Shown here piece after piece: positions 8,083-15,924 of a stretch of 25,153 nt of DNA. This DNA is from Actinomycetes bacterium. GTDB taxonomy: Bacteria > Actinomycetota > Actinomycetes > Actinomycetales > Microbacteriaceae. The number at the start of each line of letters is the position of its first letter. The stretch's first letter is position 1. The stretch lies in contig JAEWJX010000123.1 of the NCBI GenBank assembly GCA_023386365.1, positions 1 to 25,153 on the forward strand. The letters run 5' to 3'. Under the pieces are notes generated by a model. That model was given only the letters and a program-made list of their open reading frames with translations, did no database searches and was not told where the DNA came from. The translations under genes were made by a program, and so were the position numbers.

Positions 8083-8112
8083 TTGCCGCACCCCCGAAAC
8101 CCCGCGTGTAAT
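8083..8112 (+). promoter_or_regulatory. Probable sigma-70-type promoter of the transporter/monooxygenase operon
   Basis: TTGCCG (8083-8088) and TGTAAT (8107-8112) are separated by 18 bases and lie 42 bases before the GTG start of the metQ-like gene. TGTAAT matches TATAAT at five of six positions. No SAM riboswitch or other known leader could be recognised around it. Confidence 0.45.
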
Positions 8113-8154
8113 GGCCTCTCCCGCACCAGGGACACCATCACGAAGGGAATCACC

Positions 8155-9150
8155 GTGTCCGACCAGAAGTCGACGCCCGGCGACCAGAGCGAGCTCCGCT
8201 CCGCGGTCGAGGCGACAGATAAGAAGAAGCGCAACATCCTCATCACCGTCGCGGTCGCCGTGGTCGCGGCGCTCGTCGTCGGTGGTGTGTTCCTCTTCAC
8301 CAACCTCAACGGCCAGAAGGCGGAAGCAGGCGAAGACGGCGCCGGATCGGGCGAGCCGCTCACGCTGCGCCTCGCGACCGCCGAAGACAGCGCCTTCCAG
8401 GACGCCATCAAGGAGGTCGCCGCCGAGAAGGGCCTCGAGGTGGAGTGGGTGAACGTCGACGACTGGGTGCTGCCCAACACGGAGCTGCAGGCGGGCAACG
8501 TCGACGGCAACGCGTTCCAGCACATCCTGTACCTGTCGGCCTTCAACGCCGAGTCGGGCGCCGACATCACCCCCGTCTTCTCGACGGTCATCACCCAGTG
8601 GGGCATCTTCTCCGCCACGCTCGGCGGCACCGACGAGATCCCCGACGGCGGCAAGGTCGCCATCCCGGACGACCCGTCGAACGGCGGCCGCGCCCTCAAT
8701 ATCCTCGCCGCGGCCGGCCTCATCGAGCTGGCCGACGACGCGGGCGACTTCCCCACCACGGATGACGTCACCTCGAACCCGAAGAACCTCGAGTTCGTGG
8801 CGCTGCCGGCCCGCAACATCCCCACCCAGTTCGACGACCCGAGCCTGTCGGCCGTCGTCGTCGGAACCTCCTACTTCGACCCGGCTCAGGGTGTCACGAA
8901 GGACGACGCCCTCTTCCTCGACGACTCGCTCGACGAGAAGAACCTGCCCTACGTGAACGTGGTGGCCGCGAACTCCGACGACCTCGACAACCCGGCCTGG
9001 GCGATCCTGCAGGAGGCGTACGCCGACCCGCGTGTCGCCGACGCGCTGGAGGAGGAGTACTTCGGCAACACGATCCTCGTGGACGTGCCCGTCGAAACCC
9101 TCCGCGAGAAGCTCGCCGAGCTTCAGGAATCGGCTGAGGCCAACAAGTAG
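8155..9150 (+). CDS. metQ: MetQ/NlpA-family substrate-binding protein, membrane-anchored
   Basis: A 331-residue NlpA-family binding protein, the ligand-capturing part of a methionine-type ABC importer. The family core is visible: LTLRLATAEDSAFQDAI near 70, DWVLPNTELQAGNVDGNAFQH, IPDDPSNGGRALNILAAAGLIEL and LVDVPVETLREKL at the end. The GTG at 8155 follows GAAGGGA by six bases and is preferred over upstream in-frame starts. Unusually, the N-terminus has no lipobox cysteine: a polar stretch (1-26) is followed by one hydrophobic helix (27-49), implying an uncleaved anchor. It heads an operon with MetN, MetI and four redox enzymes. The true ligand may be another sulfur compound, since this family is not restricted to methionine. 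Confidence 0.9.
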   Translation: MSDQKSTPGDQSELRSAVEATDKKKRNILITVAVAVVAALVVGGVFLFTNLNGQKAEAGEDGAGSGEPLTLRLATAEDSAFQDAIKEVAAEKGLEVEWVNVDDWVLPNTELQAGNVDGNAFQHILYLSAFNAESGADITPVFSTVITQWGIFSATLGGTDEIPDGGKVAIPDDPSNGGRALNILAAAGLIELADDAGDFPTTDDVTSNPKNLEFVALPARNIPTQFDDPSLSAVVVGTSYFDPAQGVTKDDALFLDDSLDEKNLPYVNVVAANSDDLDNPAWAILQEAYADPRVADALEEEYFGNTILVDVPVETLREKLAELQESAEANK

Positions 9151-9173
9151 CACCTCGCGGCGACGGCCGCGAC

Positions 9174-9216
9174 CCCCGCGCGCGGGGCCCCCCCCGCCCC
9201 CCGCCGGGGCGGCCCC
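9174..9216 (+). promoter_or_regulatory. GC-rich stem-loops between metQ and metN
   Basis: CCCCGCG-CGCGGGG (9174-9187) is a perfect 14-base palindrome. CCGCCCC (9194-9200) pairs with GGGGCGG (9206-9212) around a five-base loop. This 89-base gap is the only sizeable one in an otherwise overlapping operon and follows the binding-protein gene, so it may raise binding-protein mRNA levels over the downstream genes. Confidence 0.5.
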
Positions 9217-9239
9217 GCCTCGCCATGAGAGAGGACACC

Positions 9240-10268
9240 GTGAGCACAGCGATCGCCTTCGAAGGCGTGTCGAAGGTCTTCGAGTCGAACGGGCGCCGCT
9301 TCGAGGCGCTCCGCGACGTCGACCTGACGATCGAGCGTGGTGAGATCTACGGCATCGTCGGCTACTCGGGCGCCGGCAAGTCGACCCTTCTGCGTACCGT
9401 CAACGCGCTCGAGCGGCCCACGAAGGGTCGCGTCGTCGTCGACGGGCTGGAGATCTCGTCGCTGAACGGGGTGCAGCTGTTCGCGGCGCGGCAGCGCATC
9501 GGCATGATCTTCCAGCAGTTCAACCTGCTGAGGTCGCGCAGCGTCTACAAGAACATCACCTACCCGCTGGCGCTGTCCGGACTCCCGAAGGACAAGATCC
9601 TCGACCGGGTGGAGGAGCTGCTGGAGTTCGTCGGCCTCACCGACAAGGCGCTGTCGTACCCGTCGCAGTTGAGCGGCGGCCAGAAGCAGCGGGTGGGGAT
9701 CGCGCGCGCCCTCGCCACCCGCCCCGACATCCTCATCTCCGACGAAGCCACCAGCGCCCTCGACCCGCAGACCACCGGCGAGGTGCTCGAACTGCTGAAG
9801 CGCGTCAACGAGGAGTACGGGCTGACGGTGCTGCTCGTCACGCACGAGATCGACGCGATCCGCGAGATCGCCGACAAGGTCGCCGTGATGGATGCGGGCC
9901 GCGTGGTCGAACACGGCTCCGTGTACGAGGTGTTCTCGAACCCGCAGAACCGCACCTCGCGCCGCTTCGTGTCGTCGGTGCTGCACCACATCCCGTCGCC
10001 GGAGACGCTGGACAAGATCCGGCGGGTGCACCACGGACGCCTGGTGCAGATCCACGTGGAGGACCGCGAGTCGAACGAGCCGTTCCTGTCGCGGGTGGCC
10101 CGCGACCGCGGCGTCGACATCAACGTCGTCTACGGCGGCATCGACGAACTGCAGTCGCGCCTCTTCGGCAGCCTCACCGTCGAACTGCTCGGCACGGATG
10201 CGGCGGTCGACGCCGCCATCGCCGACCTGCGCGCCGTCACCCCCGTGCAGGAGGTGTCGCATGCGTGA
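9240..10268 (+). CDS. metN: Methionine-type ABC transporter ATP-binding protein
   Basis: A 342-residue MetN-type ATPase. Walker A is GYSGAGKST (41-49), the Q-loop glutamine is near 92 (IFQQFNLL), the signature is LSGGQ (144-148), Walker B is ILISDE (164-169) and the switch histidine is in VTHE. Residues from about 260 form the extra C-terminal NIL (ACT-like) domain, which in E. coli MetN binds methionine and inhibits transport. The GTG at 9240 is chosen because AGAGAGG lies five bases upstream; the ATG at 9225 has no such signal. It overlaps metI by eight bases. Confidence 0.93.
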   Translation: MSTAIAFEGVSKVFESNGRRFEALRDVDLTIERGEIYGIVGYSGAGKSTLLRTVNALERPTKGRVVVDGLEISSLNGVQLFAARQRIGMIFQQFNLLRSRSVYKNITYPLALSGLPKDKILDRVEELLEFVGLTDKALSYPSQLSGGQKQRVGIARALATRPDILISDEATSALDPQTTGEVLELLKRVNEEYGLTVLLVTHEIDAIREIADKVAVMDAGRVVEHGSVYEVFSNPQNRTSRRFVSSVLHHIPSPETLDKIRRVHHGRLVQIHVEDRESNEPFLSRVARDRGVDINVVYGGIDELQSRLFGSLTVELLGTDAAVDAAIADLRAVTPVQEVSHA

Positions 10269-10923
10269 GTTCGACCTCGAAGCCTTCCTGCCGCGATTCC
10301 TGAAAGCGATCGGGGAGACCCTGCTGATGGTGGGGGTCTCGTTCACCGCCGCGGCGATCATCGGGATCCTGCTGGCGTTGTGGCTGTACGCCTCCCGCCC
10401 CGGCAACATCCTCGAGAACCGGGTGGTGTTCTCGGTGATCAACTTCGTCATCAACCTGATCCGGCCGGTGCCGTTCCTCATCGTCGCGATCGCGGTCGTG
10501 GGTCTCACGCGCATCATCTTCGGCACCGGACTCGGCCCGCTCGCCGCGACGCTGCCGCTGACGATCGTTGCGAGCGTCGCCATCGCGCGGGTCATCGAGA
10601 CGAACCTGGTGGCGGTCGACCCGGGCGCCGTCGAGGCGGGCACCGCGATGGGTGCGAGCCCGGTGCGGGTGCTGTTCACCATCGTGATCCCCGAGTCGCT
10701 CGGTCCGATGGTGCTGGGGCTCACCTACATCGTGGTGGCCCTCGTGGATGCGACGGCAGTGGCCGGCGTGCTCGGCGCCGGTGGACTCGGCGATCTGGCG
10801 CTCAAGTACGGCTGGGCGCGTTTCGACTACACGGTGATCTGGATCGTGGTGATCACGCTGGTGATCCTGGTGCAGGGGATTCAGGCGATCGGCAACGCCA
10901 TCGCACGGAAGGTGATGCATTGA
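10261..10923 (+). CDS. metI: Methionine-type ABC transporter permease
   Basis: A 220-residue permease with five hydrophobic segments, the usual MetI size. Motifs include INLIRPVPFLI near 63-74, the coupling loop GAVEAGTAMGASP near 122-134 and GVLGAGGLGDLAL near 170. The ATG lies inside the end of metN and has a near-perfect AGGAGGT ribosome binding site five bases upstream, so it is certain despite a longer open frame. Its stop overlaps the TTG start of the next gene, coupling the importer to the oxidative enzymes. Confidence 0.94.
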   Translation: MREFDLEAFLPRFLKAIGETLLMVGVSFTAAAIIGILLALWLYASRPGNILENRVVFSVINFVINLIRPVPFLIVAIAVVGLTRIIFGTGLGPLAATLPLTIVASVAIARVIETNLVAVDPGAVEAGTAMGASPVRVLFTIVIPESLGPMVLGLTYIVVALVDATAVAGVLGAGGLGDLALKYGWARFDYTVIWIVVITLVILVQGIQAIGNAIARKVMH

Positions 10924-12083
10924 CCTCGGCCGACTTCGAGACCCGTTTCGCGGAGTTCCTCGCCCGCATCCGCTCCACCACCGCGGAGCGTGAACGCGAC
11001 CGGGTGCTGCTGCATGCGCAGCTCGCCGAACTGCGCGAGCTCAGGTTCGGTGCACTGCGGGTGCCCGCCGTCCGCGGCGGCCACTCGATCCGGCTGGAGC
11101 AGCTGTTCGCGTTGCTCATCCGGTTGTCAGCCGCCGACCCCAGCCTCGGGCACATCCAGCGCGGGCATGTGGCGTTCGTGGAGTCGCTGCGCGTGCAGGG
11201 GGCGGATGCGCCGCAACGCTGGTGGGACCGGGTGATCGCCGGCGACTTCGTCGGCAATGCGCAGTCAGAGCGGCAGGACACCGCCCGCCTCGAGACCCGC
11301 ATCGACCGGGAAGACGGTGCGCTGCTGCTGAGCGGCACCAAGTACTACACGACCGGCTCCATCTACGCCGACTGGATCCACCTCGCCGCCCTCGACGGCG
11401 ACGAACGCGTCGGCCTCACCGTCTCGGCGCACCAGCCGGGCGTCACCTCCGTCGACGACTGGGACGGCTTCGGCCAGCCGCTCACCGGCAGCGGCACCAC
11501 CACGTTCGACCGTGCCGTCGTCGACCCGGACGACGTCGTGCCGCCGAACACGGATGTGGCGCGCTGGCACCACCTCGGCTCCGTCTTCCAGCTGAGTCTG
11601 CTGGCGGTGATCGCGGGCATCGCGCAACGCGCCCTCGACGACACGGTCGAGTACGTACGCCCGCGACGCCGCACCTTCGGTTTCGCGGGGGAGACGCTTC
11701 CGCGCGAGGACCCGCTCGTGCAGCTCGTGATCGGCGAGCTGTCGGTGGCTGCGGCGACCGCGCGGCGGCTCGTGCTGTCGGTGGCCGCCGAGCTCGGCGA
11801 GGCGACCGACGGACCCGGTGAGCCGGATGCGGAGCGCCTGCACGCGATCCAACTCGAGGTGTTCCGGCTGCAGGAGCTGGTGCCGCGCCTCGTGCTGGAC
11901 GCGACCACGCGGCTTTTCGAGGTGGGGGGCGCATCCGCCGTCGGCACCGGCCCGGCCCTCGACCGGCACTGGAGGAACGTGCGCACCATCGCGTCCCACA
12001 ACCCCGTGATCCAGCGCACCCGCGCGCTCGGCATGTTCGAGCTGAACGGTGAGCTGCCCGAGTGGAAGGCGCCCGGCGCATGA
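10920..12083 (+). CDS. Acyl-CoA-dehydrogenase-fold flavin monooxygenase (SfnB/DszC-like), first paralogue
   Basis: A 387-residue flavoprotein of the acyl-CoA dehydrogenase fold, in the branch that includes DszC and SfnB. These use reduced flavin supplied by a separate reductase and oxygen, often to oxidise sulfur compounds. Supporting motifs are KYYTTGSIYADW near 140, DDWDGFGQPLTGSG near 180 and the C-terminal FEVGGASAV...ALDRHWRN..TIASHNP (H350, H360), which replaces the usual dehydrogenase ending. The start is TTG, overlapping the metI TGA. It shares several long motifs with the protein at 13069-14247. A true dehydrogenase role is less likely but not excluded. Confidence 0.85.
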   Translation: MTSADFETRFAEFLARIRSTTAERERDRVLLHAQLAELRELRFGALRVPAVRGGHSIRLEQLFALLIRLSAADPSLGHIQRGHVAFVESLRVQGADAPQRWWDRVIAGDFVGNAQSERQDTARLETRIDREDGALLLSGTKYYTTGSIYADWIHLAALDGDERVGLTVSAHQPGVTSVDDWDGFGQPLTGSGTTTFDRAVVDPDDVVPPNTDVARWHHLGSVFQLSLLAVIAGIAQRALDDTVEYVRPRRRTFGFAGETLPREDPLVQLVIGELSVAAATARRLVLSVAAELGEATDGPGEPDAERLHAIQLEVFRLQELVPRLVLDATTRLFEVGGASAVGTGPALDRHWRNVRTIASHNPVIQRTRALGMFELNGELPEWKAPGA

Positions 12084-13072
12084 CCGCACTCCGTGGCCTG
12101 GAGGTGGGCGCGCAGGGCTTCGGCGGCATGGCGCTCGCCGAGACGTACGGCCCCGCCGACACCGAGGTGTCGCTCGCGACGTTGCACCACGCGGTCGACG
12201 CCGGCATCCGGCTGATCGACACGGCGGATGTGTACGGCGGCGGCTCGAACGAACGCCTCGTGGCGCGGCTAGTGCGCGACCGGCGCGACGAGGTGCTGCT
12301 CGCCACCAAGTTCGGGTTCGTGCACGACCCGGCGCCGGGCGGGCCGCGGTTCCGCGGCGACCCGGCCTACGTGCGCGAGGCGGTGCACGCCAGCCTCGGG
12401 CGTCTCGGTGTCGACCGGATCGACCTGTACTACTACCACCGCGTCGACCCGCAGGTGCCGATCGAGGAGACCGTGGGGGCGCTCGCCGAACTGGTGGCGG
12501 AGGGTGTCGTGGATCGCGTCGGCCTGTCGGAGGTGACGGCCGTCGAGCTGGAGCGGGCGGATGCCGTGCACCCGATCACCGCCGTGCAGAGCGAGTGGTC
12601 GGTGTGGAGCCGCGACGTGGAGGACTCGGTGATCCCGACCGCCGTGCGCCTGGGGGTGGGGTTTGTGGCGTACTCGCCGCTCGGCCGCGGGTTCCTCGCG
12701 GCGCCCGTGTCGGCGCTCGCCGACGGCGACCTGCGTCGCAACTTCCCGCGCTTCGACGCCGAGCGGCTCGCCGCCAACGCGCCCATCGGCGAGACCGTCC
12801 GGCAGATTGCGGCGACCGAAGGACTCACGCCCGCGCAGCTCGCCCTCGCCTGGCTGGGTGAGAAGGGGCGGGAGCTCGGCGTGGATGTGGTGCCGATCCC
12901 CAGCACCCGCCGAGCGGAACGCATCGACGAGAACCTGGCCGCCGCCGGCATCCGTCTGAGCGCGGCGGCCCTCGCCGCCCTCGAACCGTTGGGCGCGCAG
13001 GTGGCCGGCGATCGGGCGCGGCAGGTGACCGACATCTCGCAGGGCCGCGAACGCGCGGAGGCCACCCGATGA
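12080..13072 (+). CDS. Aldo/keto reductase
   Basis: A 330-residue NAD(P)H-dependent oxidoreductase with the (beta/alpha)8 AKR fold. The catalytic tetrad is visible: D47 and Y52 in IDTADVYGGGSNE, K77 in LATKFGF and H120 in YYYHRVD. The cofactor-binding end shows VAYSPLGRGFL and VPIPSTRRAERIDENL, as in the general AKR/Tas group. It sits between two monooxygenase genes with ATGA overlaps on both sides, so it is made with them. In this setting it may reduce an aldehyde or ketone released when the monooxygenases cleave a C-S bond (inference). Confidence 0.9.
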   Translation: MTALRGLEVGAQGFGGMALAETYGPADTEVSLATLHHAVDAGIRLIDTADVYGGGSNERLVARLVRDRRDEVLLATKFGFVHDPAPGGPRFRGDPAYVREAVHASLGRLGVDRIDLYYYHRVDPQVPIEETVGALAELVAEGVVDRVGLSEVTAVELERADAVHPITAVQSEWSVWSRDVEDSVIPTAVRLGVGFVAYSPLGRGFLAAPVSALADGDLRRNFPRFDAERLAANAPIGETVRQIAATEGLTPAQLALAWLGEKGRELGVDVVPIPSTRRAERIDENLAAAGIRLSAAALAALEPLGAQVAGDRARQVTDISQGRERAEATR

Positions 13073-14247
13073 GCGACCTCGTGGCGCGCTTCGCCGACGT
13101 CTTCGACGAGGTGGGCGCGGATGCGGCGGAGCGTGAGCGGGAACGCCGGCTCCCGTACGCCGAAGTGGAGACGCTGCGGCGGGCAGGGTTCACTCGCGTG
13201 ACCCTGCCGACCGAGTTCGGGGGAGCGGCGGCCGACGAGGTCGAATTCTTCGAACTGCTGGCCGAGCTCGCCCGCCGCGATCCGAACCTCGCGCAACTGT
13301 TCCGCTCGCACTTCTCGTTCATCGACCGCACCGTGCACGCCCCCGACTCGGCCGTGCGCACCGCGCGGCTGCGGCTGGTGGCCGACGGCGCCATCCATGG
13401 CAACGCCACCTTCGAGCGCTCCGCCGCGAAGGTCGGCTCGTACGCGACGCAGCTCACCATGGATGCCGACGGTCTGCGCCTCGACGGCCGCAAGTTCTAC
13501 AGCACCGGCACCCTGTTCGCCGACCTGGTGTCGGTGCTCGCCGACCGCGACGGCACCCCCGTCAGCGTGCTCGTGCGCACCGACGCCGACGGCGTGGAAC
13601 GGCTCGACGACTGGGACGGCTTCGGGCAGAAGATGACCGGCAGCGGCTCCACCGTGTTCGACGGGGTGCGCGTCACCGAAGCCGATGTCTTCGAGCGCGA
13701 CGACACCCCCTCGCACGCCGGATCGTTCGTGCAGTTGGTGCTGCTCGCCGCGCTCACCGGGGTGGGGCGCGCCGTCGTCGACGACGCGGTGCGGTTCGTA
13801 CGCGCCCGCACCCGCGCCTACTCGCACGGGTCCGCCGCCAGCGCCCGCGAAGACCCGATCGTGCAGGAGACGGTCGGCGAACTGTCGGCCGCATCGTTCG
13901 CCGCCGACGCGGCGCTCGCGCAGGCGGTCGCCGCGCTGCAACGCTCCAGCGACACCGTGCTCTCCGGCGCGCCCCTCGAACAGCAGCGCGCCCGCGTCGA
14001 CGCCGCCGAACTCGCCACTACGCGCGCACAGCTCGTCGTGATCCCGAACGTGCTGCGGGCCGCCACCGACCTGTTCGAGGTGGGCGGCGCATCCGCCGTC
14101 AGCACCGGCCTCGCCCTCGACCGGCACTGGCGCAACGCCCGCACCATCGCATCCCACAACCCCGCGCGCTACAAGGCGCGCATCGTCGGCGACCACCTGC
14201 TGAACGACACCGAACTGGTGTCATGGTGGACCAGCGGCGAAGCCTGA
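13069..14247 (+). CDS. Acyl-CoA-dehydrogenase-fold flavin monooxygenase (SfnB/DszC-like), second paralogue
   Basis: A 392-residue paralogue of the protein at 10920-12083, more typical of the SfnB/DszC group in its N-terminus (FTRVTLPTEFGGAAADEVEF near 43-63, FRSHFSFIDR near 80). It keeps DDWDGFGQKMTGSG, KFYSTGTLFADL and the C-terminal VGGASAVSTGLALDRHWRN..TIASHNP (H353, H363). The ATG overlaps the reductase stop. Two such proteins in one operon could form a heteromer or carry out successive oxidations. No flavin reductase is nearby to supply FMNH2 or FADH2. Confidence 0.87.
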   Translation: MSDLVARFADVFDEVGADAAERERERRLPYAEVETLRRAGFTRVTLPTEFGGAAADEVEFFELLAELARRDPNLAQLFRSHFSFIDRTVHAPDSAVRTARLRLVADGAIHGNATFERSAAKVGSYATQLTMDADGLRLDGRKFYSTGTLFADLVSVLADRDGTPVSVLVRTDADGVERLDDWDGFGQKMTGSGSTVFDGVRVTEADVFERDDTPSHAGSFVQLVLLAALTGVGRAVVDDAVRFVRARTRAYSHGSAASAREDPIVQETVGELSAASFAADAALAQAVAALQRSSDTVLSGAPLEQQRARVDAAELATTRAQLVVIPNVLRAATDLFEVGGASAVSTGLALDRHWRNARTIASHNPARYKARIVGDHLLNDTELVSWWTSGEA

Positions 14248-14260
14248 GCAGGAGCACCAC

Positions 14261-15667
14261 ATGACCGACAAGAAGAAGCTGATCCTCAACCTGTTCGAGA
14301 TGAACACGGTGAGCCACATCACCCACGGCCTGTGGCCGCTGCCCGGCAACAACCGGCACCGCTTCAACGACCTCGACTACTGGACCGAACTGGCCGGCAT
14401 CCTCGAGCACGGCGGATTCGACGGGGTATTCCTCGCGGATGTGGTGGGCGCGTACGACACGTTCCGCGGCGGACCCGAGACGGCGGTGCGCGAAGGGCTG
14501 CAGATCCCCTCCAACGACCCGCTGCTCGTCATCCCCGTGATGGCGGCCGTCACGAAGCACCTCGGCTTCGGGGTGACGTTCTCCACGAGCTACGAGCCGC
14601 CGTTCTCGTTCGCGCGGCGCATGTCGACCCTCGACCACCTCACGAAAGGGCGGGTCGGGTGGAACATCGTCACCTCGTACCTGCCGAACGCGGCACGCAA
14701 CTTCGGGCTCGTCGACGAGATCCCCCACGACCGCCGCTACGAGATCGCCGACGAGTTCCTCGAGGTGGTCTACAAACTGTGGGAGGGGTCGTGGGATGAC
14801 GGGGCCGTCATCGTCGACCGTGAGAACCGGGTCTACACCGACCCGGCGAAGGTGCGCTACATCGACCACGTGGGGGAGACGTTCCGGGTGGCGGGGCCGC
14901 ACCTCAGCGAACCGTCGCCGCAGCGCACCCCGGTGCTGTACCAGGCGACCGGTTCGCCCGCCGGGATCGAGTTCGCCGGCCGGCACGCGGAGCTGGTGTT
15001 CACCGGCGGGCGCACGGCGGACGAGTTCCGGGCGCACCGCGCCTCCATGCGTTCCGCCGCCGAACGGCACGGACGCTCCGGCGACGACCTGAGGTTCGTC
15101 ATCCAGGCGGGTGTCGTCGTCGGGCGCACCGACGAGGAGGCGGCCGACAAGTGGAGGCAGTACCGGGCCGACACCAGCCTCGACGGCATCCTCGCCCACG
15201 CCAGCTTCCACATCGACCTGCCGAACCTGCCGCGCGAGAAGACCATCGGCGCGGCCCTCGACGAGGCGGGGCTGCCGGCGTCGGCGATCCCGTTCCTCAA
15301 ACCGGATTCGACGGTCGGGGCGGCGCTCGACGGCCTGCGCGAACAGCGCGAGGGCCGCTTCTTCGTGGCCGGCACCCCGACGGTGGTGGCGGATGAGATC
15401 GAACGCTGGCTCGACGAGGACGGCGTCGACGGCATCAACCTGCGGCAGTACCACTCGTTCGACACCGCCCGCGACTTCGCCGAACTGGTGGTGCCCGAGC
15501 TGCGCCGGCGCGGTCGCATCGCGGAGCACCCGACAGAACCGGTGACCCTGCGCGAGCGCCTCTTCGGCGGCGGCGCGCACCTCCCCGACACGCACGTCGC
15601 CCGCCGCTACCGCGGCGGCGCGAACCTCGACGGAGCCGAGTCGCTGGAGCGTCTGCGGTTCGGGTGA
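14261..15667 (+). CDS. NtaA/SnaA/DszA/DmoA-family FMN-dependent monooxygenase
   Basis: A 468-residue bacterial-luciferase-fold monooxygenase of the NtaA/DszA/DmoA group. These use FMNH2 from a partner reductase and O2 to break C-N or C-S bonds. The N-terminus is diagnostic: LNLFEMNTVSHITHGLW, then FDGVFLADVVGAYDTFRGG and LTKGRVGWNIVTSYLPNAARNFG (about 128-150). YQATGSPAGIEFAGRHAE near 226 and GTPTVVADEIERWLDEDGVDG near 373 complete the pattern. A ribosome binding site (AGGAG) precedes the ATG by six bases. It is the last gene of the operon and is followed by a stem-loop. The family does not by itself tell the substrate. Confidence 0.92.
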   Translation: MTDKKKLILNLFEMNTVSHITHGLWPLPGNNRHRFNDLDYWTELAGILEHGGFDGVFLADVVGAYDTFRGGPETAVREGLQIPSNDPLLVIPVMAAVTKHLGFGVTFSTSYEPPFSFARRMSTLDHLTKGRVGWNIVTSYLPNAARNFGLVDEIPHDRRYEIADEFLEVVYKLWEGSWDDGAVIVDRENRVYTDPAKVRYIDHVGETFRVAGPHLSEPSPQRTPVLYQATGSPAGIEFAGRHAELVFTGGRTADEFRAHRASMRSAAERHGRSGDDLRFVIQAGVVVGRTDEEAADKWRQYRADTSLDGILAHASFHIDLPNLPREKTIGAALDEAGLPASAIPFLKPDSTVGAALDGLREQREGRFFVAGTPTVVADEIERWLDEDGVDGINLRQYHSFDTARDFAELVVPELRRRGRIAEHPTEPVTLRERLFGGGAHLPDTHVARRYRGGANLDGAESLERLRFG

Positions 15668-15673
15668 AAAGGT

Positions 15674-15693
15674 GCGCCGCCTTCGGGCGTCGC
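15674..15693 (+). terminator. UUCG stem-loop after the monooxygenase operon
   Basis: GCGCCGCC and GGCGTCGC pair with one mismatch around a TTCG tetraloop, seven bases after the last stop codon of the operon. There is no U-run, as is common for actinobacterial terminators. Confidence 0.5.
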
Positions 15694-15720
15694 GCTGTGC
15701 TCCCGCCGCTCCGCCCCTCA

Positions 15721-15766
15721 CCGCTGGTTGAGTAGCGAGCGGCGGAGCCGCCCGCGTATCGAAACC
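15721..15766 (+). repeat. Interspersed 46-bp palindromic repeat, copy B
   Basis: Identical to the 46 bases at 7911-7956 and in the same orientation. Here it lies between the end of the monooxygenase operon and the end of the convergent small membrane-peptide gene. Confidence 0.87.
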
Positions 15767-15772
15767 CCGCGT

Positions 15773-15880
15773 TCAGTCGATCGCCGGCAGCACCAGCACC
15801 ATCGTCGCGACGAGCACCAGGAAGATGGTGACGCCGACCACGAAAAGGGCCCACACGATCCGTTGTGCCGTTTTGCTCAT
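15773..15880 (-). CDS. 35-residue single-pass membrane peptide
   Basis: Translation starts MSKTAQRIVWAL, continues as one hydrophobic helix (about residues 8-33, rich in V, L, F and T) and ends LPAID. The short basic N-terminus before the helix suggests an inside-to-outside single-pass orientation. Upstream on the minus strand lie GGGTGG, a weak ribosome binding site, and CATACT, a possible -10 six bases before the ATG. No family is recognised. Such peptides are easily missed by gene callers. It could be a chance frame, but the helix and the start context favour a real gene. Confidence 0.45.
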   Translation of the reverse strand: MSKTAQRIVWALFVVGVTIFLVLVATMVLVLPAID

Positions 15881-15886
15881 CCACCC

Positions 15887-15904
15887 AGTATGAGCCATAT
15901 GGCT
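15887..15904 (-). promoter_or_regulatory. Candidate promoter and palindrome before the membrane peptide
   Basis: CATACT (15887-15892, minus strand) could be a -10 box, six bases from the ATG. Directly upstream AGCCATATGGCT (15893-15904) is a perfect 12-base palindrome placed where a repressor or activator could bind. Confidence 0.3.
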
Positions 15905-15924
15905 ACATGATCAGCCCGTGAGGC

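Noticed and set aside
8040..8154. Possible SAM or other methionine-related riboswitch ahead of the metQ-like gene
   Set aside because: No recognisable SAM-I, SAM-II or SAM-IV core or terminator/anti-terminator pair is visible, and the leader after the predicted promoter is only about 35 bases.
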